From Paenibacillus dokdonensis (GTDB lineage Bacteria; Bacillota; Bacilli; Paenibacillales; Paenibacillaceae), in the NCBI RefSeq assembly GCF_004916975.1, contig NZ_STGQ01000002.1:944079-1008078 (forward strand): 64,000 nucleotides of DNA. The letters run 5' to 3'. Position 1 is the stretch's first letter. Every line of letters starts with the position of its first letter. A model generated the notes under the pieces. That model searched no databases, had not been told where the DNA came from, and saw only the letters and a program-made list of their open reading frames with translations. Shown piece after piece: positions 33,429 through 42,009 of this stretch. The position numbers were made by a program, and so were the translations under genes.

Positions 33429-33757
33429 CCCTTGGAAAGATTACGCTAACGAATGACGAAATCAATGAATATAACAGGCTGAAGCAAATGATCAGAGAAG
33501 CAAGAACAAGACTGGAAATATCGTTATACACGAAACGGGCGGAGGAAATCCTGGATAAGGGCCGTCTGCGTTATGTTAACAAATTGGAGAATGGCAATAA
33601 GCCGCAAATCAAAGGGATACAGGAAAAGAGCAAACCAAAGGAAAAGAAACTGAAGCTGTCAGCCTATGCGGCGGTAAGCCACAGTCATACGCTCCCGCAG
33701 CATATCAAACGTTCCCCGATCGTCACCAAATTAGCGAAATCAAATTCGGGCCGGTAA
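33425..33757 (+). CDS. Small basic protein of unknown function
   Basis: The 110-residue protein is basic and largely helical, rich in Lys, Arg and Glu, without a signal peptide or membrane segment. Residues 1-60 could form a coiled helix (NEYNRLKQMIREARTRLEI), the rest is a Lys/Pro/Ser-rich tail. Its ATG lies within the stop of the preceding membrane-protein gene, and AAAGGAGAG is 10 bases upstream. I do not recognise it; coupling suggests a partner of the membrane protein. Confidence 0.7.
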   Translation: MTLGKITLTNDEINEYNRLKQMIREARTRLEISLYTKRAEEILDKGRLRYVNKLENGNKPQIKGIQEKSKPKEKKLKLSAYAAVSHSHTLPQHIKRSPIVTKLAKSNSGR

Positions 33758-33804
33758 GGAGTAGTTGATAACTTTTTTCCTGCTTTAAAAAAATCCGTGA
33801 TTAT

Positions 33805-34638
33805 CTAAATCTTTGTTTCTCTATACTTTCGTGGAGACAAGCCAATCACTTTTTTGAACATTTTGGAGAATAGAAACGGATCATTATATCCTACCGAACG
33901 GGAGATATCACTGACAGAAAGCTCAGGATTTCTCAGCAGATCTGTGGCCCGGTTCATCCGGTATTCCAGCAGAAAGGTTTGCAGCGAAACCCCGAATTTG
34001 TCCTTGAACAGGCCAGACAGGTAGGTGCGGTCGAGGCCTACCGAACGCGCGATATCCAGCACGGTCACCTTTTGGCTGTAGCTGCTTTCCATATATTCAA
34101 TAGCCTTCCGGATATAGCCTTCCCGGGAGTGCTGCGGCTTGTGGCCGGTATCCGGTTCGGGAGAACAGCGGATCAGATCGGCAAGAATACGGTACAGGAT
34201 GCTCTGGCTGAGCACGTCGCTGCCGCGGTCGGCGCTGGCTGACTTCAGTTCTTCATAAAAGCTGCCGAAGCTGCTTGCGGGCAGTCCCGTGAACACCGGC
34301 CGCCCGGCGCTAATCTGTGCCCGCTGCAGCAGCGACTTTGCGTTGAGCCCTTTAAAACCGATCCAAGAATACGTCCAGGGGTCGGATTCATCGGCGCTGT
34401 AATGGACAAGTGTATCCGGAAGAATGACAAAGCCTTGTCCCGCCTTCAGCTCATATACCCTCTCACTCGTATGGAATACGCCCCGGCCGCTGTGAATGTA
34501 GTGCAAAATATACGCATCACGCAGACCCGGTCCCCAGGTATGCCTCGGCAGACATTCCTCCAAACCAAAAAACAGCAAATTCAGGTCCATCTGACCCTGC
34601 ATAGCGGGGGAGCTGTAGTTGACATTGATACGAACCAT
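33805..34638 (-). CDS. AraC-family regulator next to melA, RafR/MsmR type
   Basis: The 277-residue regulator has an N-terminal cupin-like sugar-sensing domain (AYILHYIHSGRGVF, GQGFVILPDTLVHY, PWTYSWIGFKG) and a C-terminal AraC domain with DIARSVGLDRTYLSGLFKD and GYNDPFLFSKMFKK. This layout is that of MsmR/RafR activators of alpha-galactoside genes. It is divergent from melA, with a tandem 11-bp repeat in between that could be its operator. AAAGGAG lies upstream of the ATG. Confidence 0.88.
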   Translation of the reverse strand: MVRINVNYSSPAMQGQMDLNLLFFGLEECLPRHTWGPGLRDAYILHYIHSGRGVFHTSERVYELKAGQGFVILPDTLVHYSADESDPWTYSWIGFKGLNAKSLLQRAQISAGRPVFTGLPASSFGSFYEELKSASADRGSDVLSQSILYRILADLIRCSPEPDTGHKPQHSREGYIRKAIEYMESSYSQKVTVLDIARSVGLDRTYLSGLFKDKFGVSLQTFLLEYRMNRATDLLRNPELSVSDISRSVGYNDPFLFSKMFKKVIGLSPRKYRETKI

Positions 34639-34711
34639 GGGAATGGCATCTCCTTTGTTCTCAGCAAGCTTTACTACATATTATAACAGGCGAAACGGTA
34701 TATTTCTCCTC

Positions 34712-34725
34712 TGAAAGCGGATACG
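34712..34725. promoter_or_regulatory. Weak cre-like site between araC and melA
   Basis: TGAAAGCGGATACG agrees with the cre consensus at 12 of 14 positions. It lies in the divergent control region. Less certain than the other cre sites of the window. Confidence 0.35.
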
Positions 34726-34788
34726 CAAATGGGATTATGACATGTATTGCTGGGTTTGCTCCATGTTCGCTCTGCGGCTTGAAGGGTA

Positions 34789-34810
34789 TAGTTAGAATCT
34801 AGTTAGAATC
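34789..34810. promoter_or_regulatory. Exact tandem 11-bp repeat, candidate AraC-type operator
   Basis: TAGTTAGAATC occurs twice back to back. The 11-bp period puts both copies on one face of the helix. It lies 36 bases before melA, so it could overlap the promoter or be a leader element. AraC-family activators often bind direct repeats near the -35 element. Confidence 0.4.
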
Positions 34811-34845
34811 AAATTCAAGCCAATCCGAAAGGTAGGTTATCATTC

Positions 34846-36144
34846 ATGTCCAAAATTACGTTTATCGGTGCGGGAAGCACTGTGTTTGTTAAAAATGTGC
34901 TTGGTGATGTGATGTCGACACCAGCTTTGCAGGGCTTTGAGCTTGCCTTGTTCGATATTGATCCGGAGCGTCTGCAGGATTCCGAGCGGCTTCTGAGCAG
35001 CATTAAGAACACACTGGGCAGTACATGTGTCATTAAGGCTTATAGCGACCGTAAGGAAGCTTTAAGAGGTGCCAAGTACGTCATCAATGCCATTCAGGTG
35101 GGCGGTTATGATCCATGTACTATTACTGATTTTGAGATTCCGAAAAAGTACGGCCTGCGCCAAACGATTGCCGACACGCTCGGAATCGGCGGCATTTTCC
35201 GGAACCTGCGGACGATCCCGGTGATGCTCGATTTTGCCAGAGACATGCAGGAAGTATGCCCTGATGCGCAGTTCCTCAACTACACCAATCCGATGGCGGT
35301 TCTCACCAATGTGATGAACACCGTGGGCGGGATCAAGACCGTTGGTCTCTGCCACAGCGTGCAGCACTGCGTATCCGAACTGTTCAAGGCGCTGGACATG
35401 GATCAAACAGGCGTGGAATCGAAAATCGCCGGTATCAACCATATGGCTTGGCTGCTTGAGGTGAAGAAGGACGGGGTGGATCTCTATCCGGAAATCAAGC
35501 GCCGTGCTGCCCGGAAGCAGAAGGAGAAGCATCACGATATGGTTCGCTTCGAGCTGATGCTCCGCTTTGGCTATTATGTAACGGAATCGTCCGAGCATAA
35601 CGCTGAATATCATCCTTATTTTATTAAGAAAAACTATCCTGAGCTGATTGAAAAATACAATATTCCGCTTGATGAATATCCGCGCCGCTGCGTTAACCAG
35701 ATTAACGGCTGGAAGGAAATGCGCGAAAAGATTTTCGCCAGCGAAAATATCGAACATGCGCGTTCCAAGGAATATGCATCTTATATCATGGAAGCCATGG
35801 AAACGAATGTACCGTTCAAAATCGGCGGAAACGTCATGAATACCGGCCTCATCACGAACCTGCCGAAGGAAGCATGCGTTGAGGTTCCGTGTCTCGTGGA
35901 CCGCTCGGGTATCTCCCCAACCTTTGTGGGTGATCTGCCGCCGCAGCTGGCCGCGCTCAACCGCACGAATATCAATACACAGCTGCTTACCATTGAAGCG
36001 GCTATAACAGGCAAAAAAGAGCATATCTACCATGCCGCTATGCTCGATCCGCATACGGCTGCAGAGTTGTCGCTGGATGACATCGTGGCTCTGTGCGATG
36101 ATCTGATCGAAGCTCACGGTAGCTGGTTGCCGGAGTTTAAATAA
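34846..36144 (+). CDS. melA: GH4 alpha-galactosidase MelA
   Basis: The 432-residue enzyme belongs to family GH4, which cleaves alpha-galactosides such as melibiose by an NAD+ and Mn2+ dependent redox mechanism in the cytoplasm. The Rossmann start ITFIGAGST (residues 4-12) binds NAD+; Cys169 and His170 in GLCHSVQ and His199 in GINHMAW supply the metal site. NYTNPM is the family motif near 145-150. GAAAGGTAGGTT precedes the ATG. A regulator of the MsmR type is divergent, and an importer with another two-component system lies to the right. Confidence 0.93.
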   Translation: MSKITFIGAGSTVFVKNVLGDVMSTPALQGFELALFDIDPERLQDSERLLSSIKNTLGSTCVIKAYSDRKEALRGAKYVINAIQVGGYDPCTITDFEIPKKYGLRQTIADTLGIGGIFRNLRTIPVMLDFARDMQEVCPDAQFLNYTNPMAVLTNVMNTVGGIKTVGLCHSVQHCVSELFKALDMDQTGVESKIAGINHMAWLLEVKKDGVDLYPEIKRRAARKQKEKHHDMVRFELMLRFGYYVTESSEHNAEYHPYFIKKNYPELIEKYNIPLDEYPRRCVNQINGWKEMREKIFASENIEHARSKEYASYIMEAMETNVPFKIGGNVMNTGLITNLPKEACVEVPCLVDRSGISPTFVGDLPPQLAALNRTNINTQLLTIEAAITGKKEHIYHAAMLDPHTAAELSLDDIVALCDDLIEAHGSWLPEFK

Positions 36145-36201
36145 AGGGTGACCGCTGGGTTACGCTGCTGTAACCTATTACCAGGTAATTGAAATTTTTT
36201 T

Positions 36202-36241
36202 AGCCCCTGCCTTCGCATTCTGAAGAAGGCAGGGGCTTTTC
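36202..36241. terminator. Bidirectional terminator after melA
   Basis: AGCCCCTGCCTTC pairs over 13 bp with GAAGGCAGGGGCT. A T-run lies on both sides, T on the left for read-through on the plus strand and TTTT on the right. It separates melA from the convergent regulator gene ending at 36270. Confidence 0.85.
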
Positions 36242-36269
36242 ATGCTGCATAAGGTCAACACAACTGGGT

Positions 36270-37760
36270 TTATCGCTGATGCTTTTTACTGAATTCGGAA
36301 GGGTAGCAGCCCACGTTTTCCTTGAACAGATTCGTGAAATGGCGCGTGCTATAGTAACCGACTTGCTCCGCGGCTTCATTGACCTTCATGCCGGGTCTGG
36401 ACAGCAGCTCCTGCGCTTTCAGCATCCGCAGGCGGGTAACGTATTGAATGAAGGTCACACCCATTTTTTTATGGAAATGGGTGCTCAGATGGTTGGGTGA
36501 TACCTGAAATCGTTCCGCGATCCCCGCAACGGTAATATCACCGCAGAAATTCACTTCCAAGTAGCGGATGACCGCATCCAGCCAATCCTGCCTGCCGGGT
36601 TCTTCGGCGGATTTTCTCCTCAGGAGGAAGGAGCCTGCAGCTTGCGGCAGCTGCTCCAGCCAGCCCGTATCCGGATGCAGTTCAATGGTCGAATCCGGCC
36701 CAATGATACAGCGGAGATAGGCGACAAGCCGCTTTTCCATATCTGGAGGGAGAAAAGGCTCGCTTGAATACCGGTTCTGAAGCTTTTCACAGCTGCTGAT
36801 GAACGTGACATAATCCCCATCCTGGTAAGCCTGTGCCAGGGTGGCTGCGATTTTGCCGGTTTTGGCGTAATTGGGATCGGCCCCAAGCAGCTCCAGGTCG
36901 CTCAGGCTTAAGAGAACGGAGCTGTCTGCGACACTACGCAGGAAGGATAACGATCTCAGCAAGGCTACCTCGTCCCGCAGTGGAGCCAGTGTGGCATATT
37001 CCTTCGTTTGCAGCCAAGTCAGGAGCCGGGAGGAGGTGGATTGCTGCCGGGTACATTCCATGATTCGTTCCGGCAGGCGAAGAAGGCTGCGGCGCTCCTT
37101 TTCCGTGGATGCTTTGCCGATGAAGATATGCCCCTTCTTCCCAAGAGTAACCAGAGCGAGCATCAGTTCTTTCGAGCAATGTTCATTAATTAGCTCACGC
37201 AGGATTTGCGGCACAGAGGCTTGCGCCACGCAATTCTCCCCGGCCTGTGCCGCCGTATCCTCGTAGATGATGACAGCGAGCCAACTCTCTCCGGCGGGGC
37301 CTGGACTAGGCAGCGTTTGCTCCGGCTGGCTCTGATTATGAAAGATGGACACCATCTGCGATTCAAATTCCCGACAGTGTGAGAGGCAGTCCTGACCTGC
37401 TTTGGCTTTTGCCTGTCTCAGAATATTCCGTACCAGCTCCGGATCAGCAGGTTTGAGCAGATAATCGACGGCACCCAGCTGTATGGCTTCCCGGGCATAT
37501 TCAAATTCTGCATAGCCGGTGAGCATAACCCACTGAGTTGATGGCGCTAAGGGCAAGGCTTCCTTGATCGCTTCAAGCCCGTTTTTGCCTGGCATGCGGA
37601 TATCGACGAAGGCAACATCCGGCTGTTTCTGCCGAACCAACTCGATCAGTTCCTGCCCGTTTCCAGCCTCACGGATTTCAAGACCCGCATGGATATCCTC
37701 AAGAATACCAACGAGCGTTTCCCTTGCCAGCATTTCATCGTCAGCCACTATGATGTTCAT
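36270..37760 (-). CDS. YesN-family response regulator of the second importer locus
   Basis: The 496-residue regulator has a receiver (1-120; DDE at 7-9, Asp53 in FVDIRMPG, Lys in YLLKPA), a long variable middle part, and an AraC-type DNA-binding domain at the end (VAGIAERFQVSPNHLSTHF and GYYSTRHFTNLFKE). I chose the ATG at 37760, where the receiver fold starts (MNIIVADDEM), behind GGAGGG. It overlaps the end of its kinase gene by 20 bases. Its probable target is the divergent importer operon at 39714. Confidence 0.93.
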   Translation of the reverse strand: MNIIVADDEMLARETLVGILEDIHAGLEIREAGNGQELIELVRQKQPDVAFVDIRMPGKNGLEAIKEALPLAPSTQWVMLTGYAEFEYAREAIQLGAVDYLLKPADPELVRNILRQAKAKAGQDCLSHCREFESQMVSIFHNQSQPEQTLPSPGPAGESWLAVIIYEDTAAQAGENCVAQASVPQILRELINEHCSKELMLALVTLGKKGHIFIGKASTEKERRSLLRLPERIMECTRQQSTSSRLLTWLQTKEYATLAPLRDEVALLRSLSFLRSVADSSVLLSLSDLELLGADPNYAKTGKIAATLAQAYQDGDYVTFISSCEKLQNRYSSEPFLPPDMEKRLVAYLRCIIGPDSTIELHPDTGWLEQLPQAAGSFLLRRKSAEEPGRQDWLDAVIRYLEVNFCGDITVAGIAERFQVSPNHLSTHFHKKMGVTFIQYVTRLRMLKAQELLSRPGMKVNEAAEQVGYYSTRHFTNLFKENVGCYPSEFSKKHQR

Positions 37761-39507
37761 ATCCCAATCCCTCCTCCTGCAGATCAATGGTAATGGTAAT
37801 CAGGGTCCCGAGATTTGGAGTGCTACGAATTTTGAAGCTGGATAACCCGCGGTATGAAAGGCAAAGACGCTCCTCAACGTTCCGCATGCCGACGCGATCC
37901 CGGCTCCGCAGCGCCGCAGGCTCAAACCCGACACCGTTATCCGTCACCCGGATGACGGCTCGCGGCTGCCCGTTCTCCCACTGAAGCGCCGCGTCCACTT
38001 CAATGAGGCAGGGATGCTCACACGGCTCACAGCCATGGACGACTGAATTCTCCACGAGGGGCTGCAGCAGCAGTTTGGGAATTTTCAGGCCCTCCAGCTT
38101 TTCATCCAGCGTAAAATGGAAGGTGAGGCGGTCCTGAAAGCGCATGGACTGCAGATCCGCATACTTACGGATTATTTCGAATTCTTCCGCGAGGGTGATC
38201 GTCGTATCGGAAGATAAAATATATCGGAGCAACCCGCTCAGTGAACGGATTGCCCGGTCTAGCGTATCGTGGTCACGCCTGCGGTTCAGCCCGATGAAGC
38301 CATTCAGCGTGTTATACAGAAAATGCGGCTTAATTTGCGATTGCAACGCCTGCATTTCGGCATCCTGCTGCTTCAGCTTGGCGCGGTATTCACTGATCAC
38401 CATATCATCCAGCTGCCGGATCATCCGGTTTAGCGCGCTCCCAAGCTCCGCAATCTCATCCTTGCCGTGGATATCCACCCGCCTGGTCATATCGCCGCGC
38501 TGCACATGACGCATGACCAGTATCATTTCGCGGAACGGGGTCAGCAGCTTGCGTGAGTAAGCCAGGAACACGAATAAGGTCAGGATCAATCCGCCTGAAG
38601 CAAAAATAAGCCCTGTCGTATGCATCCACCGGACCTTATCGGTGAAACGGCTTTGCGGTATGAGGGAGGTCACCTTCCAGGAGCTCGAGGGAACCATTTT
38701 GGACACCTGGACATAGGGTTCTCCATAATAATCTATGGTGGCGGAGGGCTTCGATAGTTCCTTCAATGTTTCGGCCGGGACGTCACTGCTTGCGTATACA
38801 AGCTGCCCGTTCTTATCTGTGATGACCACGACAGAATCATTGCTGATCAGCTGGCGCACAATCCGGTCAATTACAACCGTGTCTGCGTCGGCCATGATGA
38901 CGGCAATCGGCTTCCGGGAATCCATATCCCGGATGAGCCGGGCCACCGAGAATACGCTCTGCACCTGGTCGAGCTTCAAATAATCCTGGGGATGGACCCG
39001 GACAAAGGTAGCTTTACCCTCGGCCTTGACCGCCTCCTTGTACCAATCCTGTTCGGTATACGGATAATCACTGCGGGCTGCATATAGCGTCGAACGGCTG
39101 TCTTTATAAAAGATCGACCCGTCCAGCGGCAGCAGCAGCGTTCCCAGGATCTCCTTATGCATGTTTTCGAGCACGCTAGGCAGTGTGTTGTAAAGCGCGT
39201 AATCGGCTTTGTATTTTGTATAGCTATCGGATGTTTTGTAAATGCCTGCTGAACGGATTTTCAGGGCATACATTACTTCATTGTAATTGTACGGAATGGT
39301 CGTTACGCGCTCGAGTTCATCCAGATAGTATTGAATATTACTGGTCAAGCCCACAAGCGTCGACTCGGTCAGCTTTTCGGTCTCTGTCGTTAGCAGCTTC
39401 GTATAATAGGCAGGCATCACATAAGCAATAATCAGGACGGGGAACAAGATGGTGACGGAGAAGAGAATCATCAGCTTGGAACGGATGGACAAGGCTCTGT
39501 TTTTCAA
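37741..39507 (-). CDS. YesM-family sensor histidine kinase of the second importer locus
   Basis: The 588-residue kinase has membrane segments near 12-33 and 288-308 enclosing a Cache-type outer sensor, a HAMP linker, and the His_kinase motif QIKPHFLYNTLNGF; the ATPase part shows PLVENSVVHG, DNGVGF and GMRNVEERL. The start is a TTG at 39507 with GGAGGTAG eight bases upstream; no better ATG is near. It is the first gene of a leftward pair and is divergent from the binding-protein gene with two cre sites in the control region. Confidence 0.93.
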   Translation of the reverse strand: MKNRALSIRSKLMILFSVTILFPVLIIAYVMPAYYTKLLTTETEKLTESTLVGLTSNIQYYLDELERVTTIPYNYNEVMYALKIRSAGIYKTSDSYTKYKADYALYNTLPSVLENMHKEILGTLLLPLDGSIFYKDSRSTLYAARSDYPYTEQDWYKEAVKAEGKATFVRVHPQDYLKLDQVQSVFSVARLIRDMDSRKPIAVIMADADTVVIDRIVRQLISNDSVVVITDKNGQLVYASSDVPAETLKELSKPSATIDYYGEPYVQVSKMVPSSSWKVTSLIPQSRFTDKVRWMHTTGLIFASGGLILTLFVFLAYSRKLLTPFREMILVMRHVQRGDMTRRVDIHGKDEIAELGSALNRMIRQLDDMVISEYRAKLKQQDAEMQALQSQIKPHFLYNTLNGFIGLNRRRDHDTLDRAIRSLSGLLRYILSSDTTITLAEEFEIIRKYADLQSMRFQDRLTFHFTLDEKLEGLKIPKLLLQPLVENSVVHGCEPCEHPCLIEVDAALQWENGQPRAVIRVTDNGVGFEPAALRSRDRVGMRNVEERLCLSYRGLSSFKIRSTPNLGTLITITIDLQEEGLGYEHHSG

Positions 39508-39592
39508 CGCGAACTACCTCCGTTTGCTCGGTCTGGGCAAAGTTAATGTTTCTCATTTTACTTGAAGGACCGGGCTTAGGCAATAGATAGAA

Positions 39593-39606
39593 AATAGCGC
39601 TTTCAT
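39593..39606. promoter_or_regulatory. cre site, distal
   Basis: Read on the minus strand the site is TGAAAGCGCTATTT, a match to the left 11 positions of the cre consensus. It lies nearer the leftward kinase gene and could act on that promoter. Confidence 0.5.
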
Positions 39607-39624
39607 CGTAGGAATGGGTCATTT

Positions 39625-39638
39625 GTAAGCGCTTTTAC
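39625..39638. promoter_or_regulatory. cre site upstream of the binding-protein gene
   Basis: TGTAAGCGCTTTTA fits the consensus at 13 of 14 positions. It lies 76 bases before the gene start, in the promoter region of the importer operon. Together with the site at 39593 it suggests strong catabolite control. Confidence 0.65.
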
Positions 39639-39713
39639 GTGTGATAAGCTAAATCTGTAAAAAGGAGTGGCGTACACGTTAATTTTCAAATCAGAAAATG
39701 AAGAGGTGGGTAT

Positions 39714-40925
39714 ATGAGAACACGCGCATTTTGGTTCATGACTCTGGCAATTCTCATCATCATTGCAAGCGGCTGCTCATCACGTCCCGACAGCGGGAGT
39801 ACCGGCAGTGGGAACACAGAAACGGGCTCCGGCAAAATCGGCTCGGGCAAGGCGAAAACCACGTTGTCGATGATGGTGAACATTTCGGATGAATCACTGA
39901 CTCAGGCTTACCGTGAAATCGTGGATGGCTTTACGAAAGAAAATCCCGATATAAGCGTCAACCTGCAGTTTGACAGCACGGGCTACGAGAACACCATGAA
40001 GGTCAAAATGGCTGCGAACGACCTGCCCGATATATTCGATACCCATGGCTGGGCGAAGCTCCGTTACGGTGATTACCTCGCTGATCTGCGGGATGAGCCT
40101 TGGGCTTCCCAGCTGACCGATACGATCCGCGATGTTGTGACTGACAAGGATGGGAAGGTCTACGCATTAGTGCTCACTGAAGCGAAGGATGGCCTGCTGT
40201 ATAACGTGGATATGCTCGAGCAGTATGGCATTCAGGTGCCAAACACGTTTGATGAGCTGATAGCTGCCGGGGAGAAGATAAAGAAGGAAAGCGGCGGCAA
40301 AACGAATCCGTTCTATATGTCCGGCATAGATGATAGCATGATCGGCCAGTATCTGGACAATTTTGCGAATCCACTCCTGATTACAGCCAAGAATAACGAT
40401 GCGGATGCGCTCCTAAACGGCAATTTCGATTGGACTCATATTACGCCGCTGGCACAAAGCCTGGTGGATCTCCAGAAAAAAGGACTAATTAATGAAGATG
40501 TGCTGACCGCCAAGCGCAGCGATCTTCCGGCCGCTTTTGCTGCAGGCAAGGTAACCTTTGCACTTGTCGGTCCGGCATTTATGGATTCCGTACATGCGAT
40601 CGCACCGGATATGAAAATCGGCATTATGCCGGTGCCGTCGATGGTGGCTGGTGATGAACCGACCTTTGCGGGCGGGGAGCGCAATACACTGGCGGTATGG
40701 AAGGACACGAAGCATCTGGATGAGGCGAAGAAGCTGCTGCAGTATTTTGCCAAACCGGACAATATGGCGAAGCTGTCGAACGTATCGAAGAATCCTCCGG
40801 GACTGAAGGATATTAAGACAGACCATGAGCTGACCCCTTATTATGAAAAATACGCGAATATCCGGGTATTCCCATACTTTGACCGCGTGTATCTGCCAAA
40901 CGGCATGTGGGATGTTCTCTGCTAA
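39714..40925 (+). CDS. Sugar ABC importer binding lipoprotein, cut short by an in-frame stop
   Basis: The 403-residue product is a family 1 solute-binding protein with the lipobox IASGC (Cys21) and a Gly/Ser-rich linker. The mature fold starts near TTLSMMVNISD. The frame ends with NGMWDVLC and a TAA at 40923-40925, but the same frame continues without shift for 29 more codons, NGTELLAGRMTPEQFSESMK and on, to a TAA at 41013. That continuation is the usual last helix of such proteins, so the TAA is a premature stop. Loss of one helix might still leave a working protein. GAGGTGGG precedes the ATG. Confidence 0.88.
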   Translation: MRTRAFWFMTLAILIIIASGCSSRPDSGSTGSGNTETGSGKIGSGKAKTTLSMMVNISDESLTQAYREIVDGFTKENPDISVNLQFDSTGYENTMKVKMAANDLPDIFDTHGWAKLRYGDYLADLRDEPWASQLTDTIRDVVTDKDGKVYALVLTEAKDGLLYNVDMLEQYGIQVPNTFDELIAAGEKIKKESGGKTNPFYMSGIDDSMIGQYLDNFANPLLITAKNNDADALLNGNFDWTHITPLAQSLVDLQKKGLINEDVLTAKRSDLPAAFAAGKVTFALVGPAFMDSVHAIAPDMKIGIMPVPSMVAGDEPTFAGGERNTLAVWKDTKHLDEAKKLLQYFAKPDNMAKLSNVSKNPPGLKDIKTDHELTPYYEKYANIRVFPYFDRVYLPNGMWDVLC

Positions 40926-41015
40926 AATGGTACCGAACTGCTTGCCGGACGCATGACGCCGGAGCAGTTCAGCGAATCGATGAAGACCGAGGTCGAGCGG
41001 CTGTCCAAAAAATAA
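40926..41015 (+). pseudogene. Severed C-terminal end of the binding-protein gene
   Basis: These 29 codons plus stop are in the same frame as the preceding gene (39714 to 41015 is exactly 434 codons, counting both stops). They encode GTELLAGRMTPEQFSESM and a charged end VERLSKK, the normal C-terminal helix of CUT1 binding proteins. There is no start signal of their own. Confidence 0.75.
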
Positions 41016-41082
41016 TCGTCAGGGGCAGCGGGGCATGAGGTCATGCCCCGCACCTTGCCCGTTTTGCGAGGAGCGTGAAGAG

Positions 41083-42009
41083 ATGAAACCAAGCGTTGTT
41101 GTCACCAAAGCAAGGCCGCGCAGAACGACCGGCATGCGTCTGGTAAAATCGCCGGTGATGCTGAACTGGATGTATCTGCCTGCGCTGCTGCTGTTTGCTG
41201 TATTTATCTACTATCCCTTTTTCCGGGGGCTGCTGATTTCCTTTACGGATTGGGATGGCTACTCCCAGGCACTGCACTATATTGGGATCGACAATTATAA
41301 AAGAATGCTGACCGACAGCCGTGTCCACACCGTCATTATCAACACGCTGATCTACGGCCTCGGCAGTACACTTTTTCAAAATATGTTCGGGCTTTTGTAC
41401 GCGCTGCTGCTGAATAAACATGGCAAGGCCAAAACCTTCGTCCGTGTCATCGTATATATTCCCGCGATTGTCAGTCCGATCATCATGGGATATATCTGGT
41501 ATTTCCTGCTTCAATATAATGGCGGGGCAATCAACGATATCATTATGGCTTTTACCGGCAAGCCGGTTAATCTGCTGGCAGACCCGAAGGTAAATGTCTG
41601 GATTATTATGGTTGTTAATACGTATCAATTCCTGGGGATTGCGATGATGATTTTTCTCTCAGGCCTGCAGGGCATTTCCAAGGATTATTATGAAGCGGCT
41701 GAAATAGACGGGGCCTCACCGTTGAAGCGCTTTGCGAACATTACCTTTCCGCTGCTTGCCCCGGCACTGACAACGAGCATTATCCTTAATCTGATTGGCG
41801 GCTTGAAGCTGTTCGACGTCATTGCGGCACTGACCAACGGTGGCCCGGGATACGCCTCCGCGTCGTTGTCCACGATGATGTATCAGTTGTATTTTGCCCG
41901 CCAGGATGCCGGACTCGCGGCTTCGCTGGGCAATCTGATGTTTCTGCTCATCACCGTCATCAGCCTGACATCCCTGTACTTTCTGCGCAGAAAGGAGCTG
42001 TCGCAATGA
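41083..42009 (+). CDS. Sugar ABC importer permease, MalF type
   Basis: The 308-residue permease has a basic N-terminus of about 30 residues and six membrane segments, beginning with WMYLPALLLFAVFIYYPFF. The EAA loop is canonical: EAAEIDGASPLKRFANITFP. I chose the ATG at 41083 behind GAGGAGCG; the open frame upstream has no homology. It overlaps the next permease gene in ATGA. The partner binding protein is the truncated lipoprotein to the left. Confidence 0.92.
   Translation: MKPSVVVTKARPRRTTGMRLVKSPVMLNWMYLPALLLFAVFIYYPFFRGLLISFTDWDGYSQALHYIGIDNYKRMLTDSRVHTVIINTLIYGLGSTLFQNMFGLLYALLLNKHGKAKTFVRVIVYIPAIVSPIIMGYIWYFLLQYNGGAINDIIMAFTGKPVNLLADPKVNVWIIMVVNTYQFLGIAMMIFLSGLQGISKDYYEAAEIDGASPLKRFANITFPLLAPALTTSIILNLIGGLKLFDVIAALTNGGPGYASASLSTMMYQLYFARQDAGLAASLGNLMFLLITVISLTSLYFLRRKELSQ

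Noticed and set aside
35062..36117. 351-codon minus-strand frame opposite melA
   Set aside because: The plus strand encodes a complete GH4 enzyme with all motifs; the antisense frame has low-complexity His/Arg-rich sequence and no start signal.
40923..40925. Recoded stop in the binding-protein gene
   Set aside because: TAA is not used for selenocysteine or pyrrolysine, and no read-through signal is seen; a plain nonsense change is simpler.
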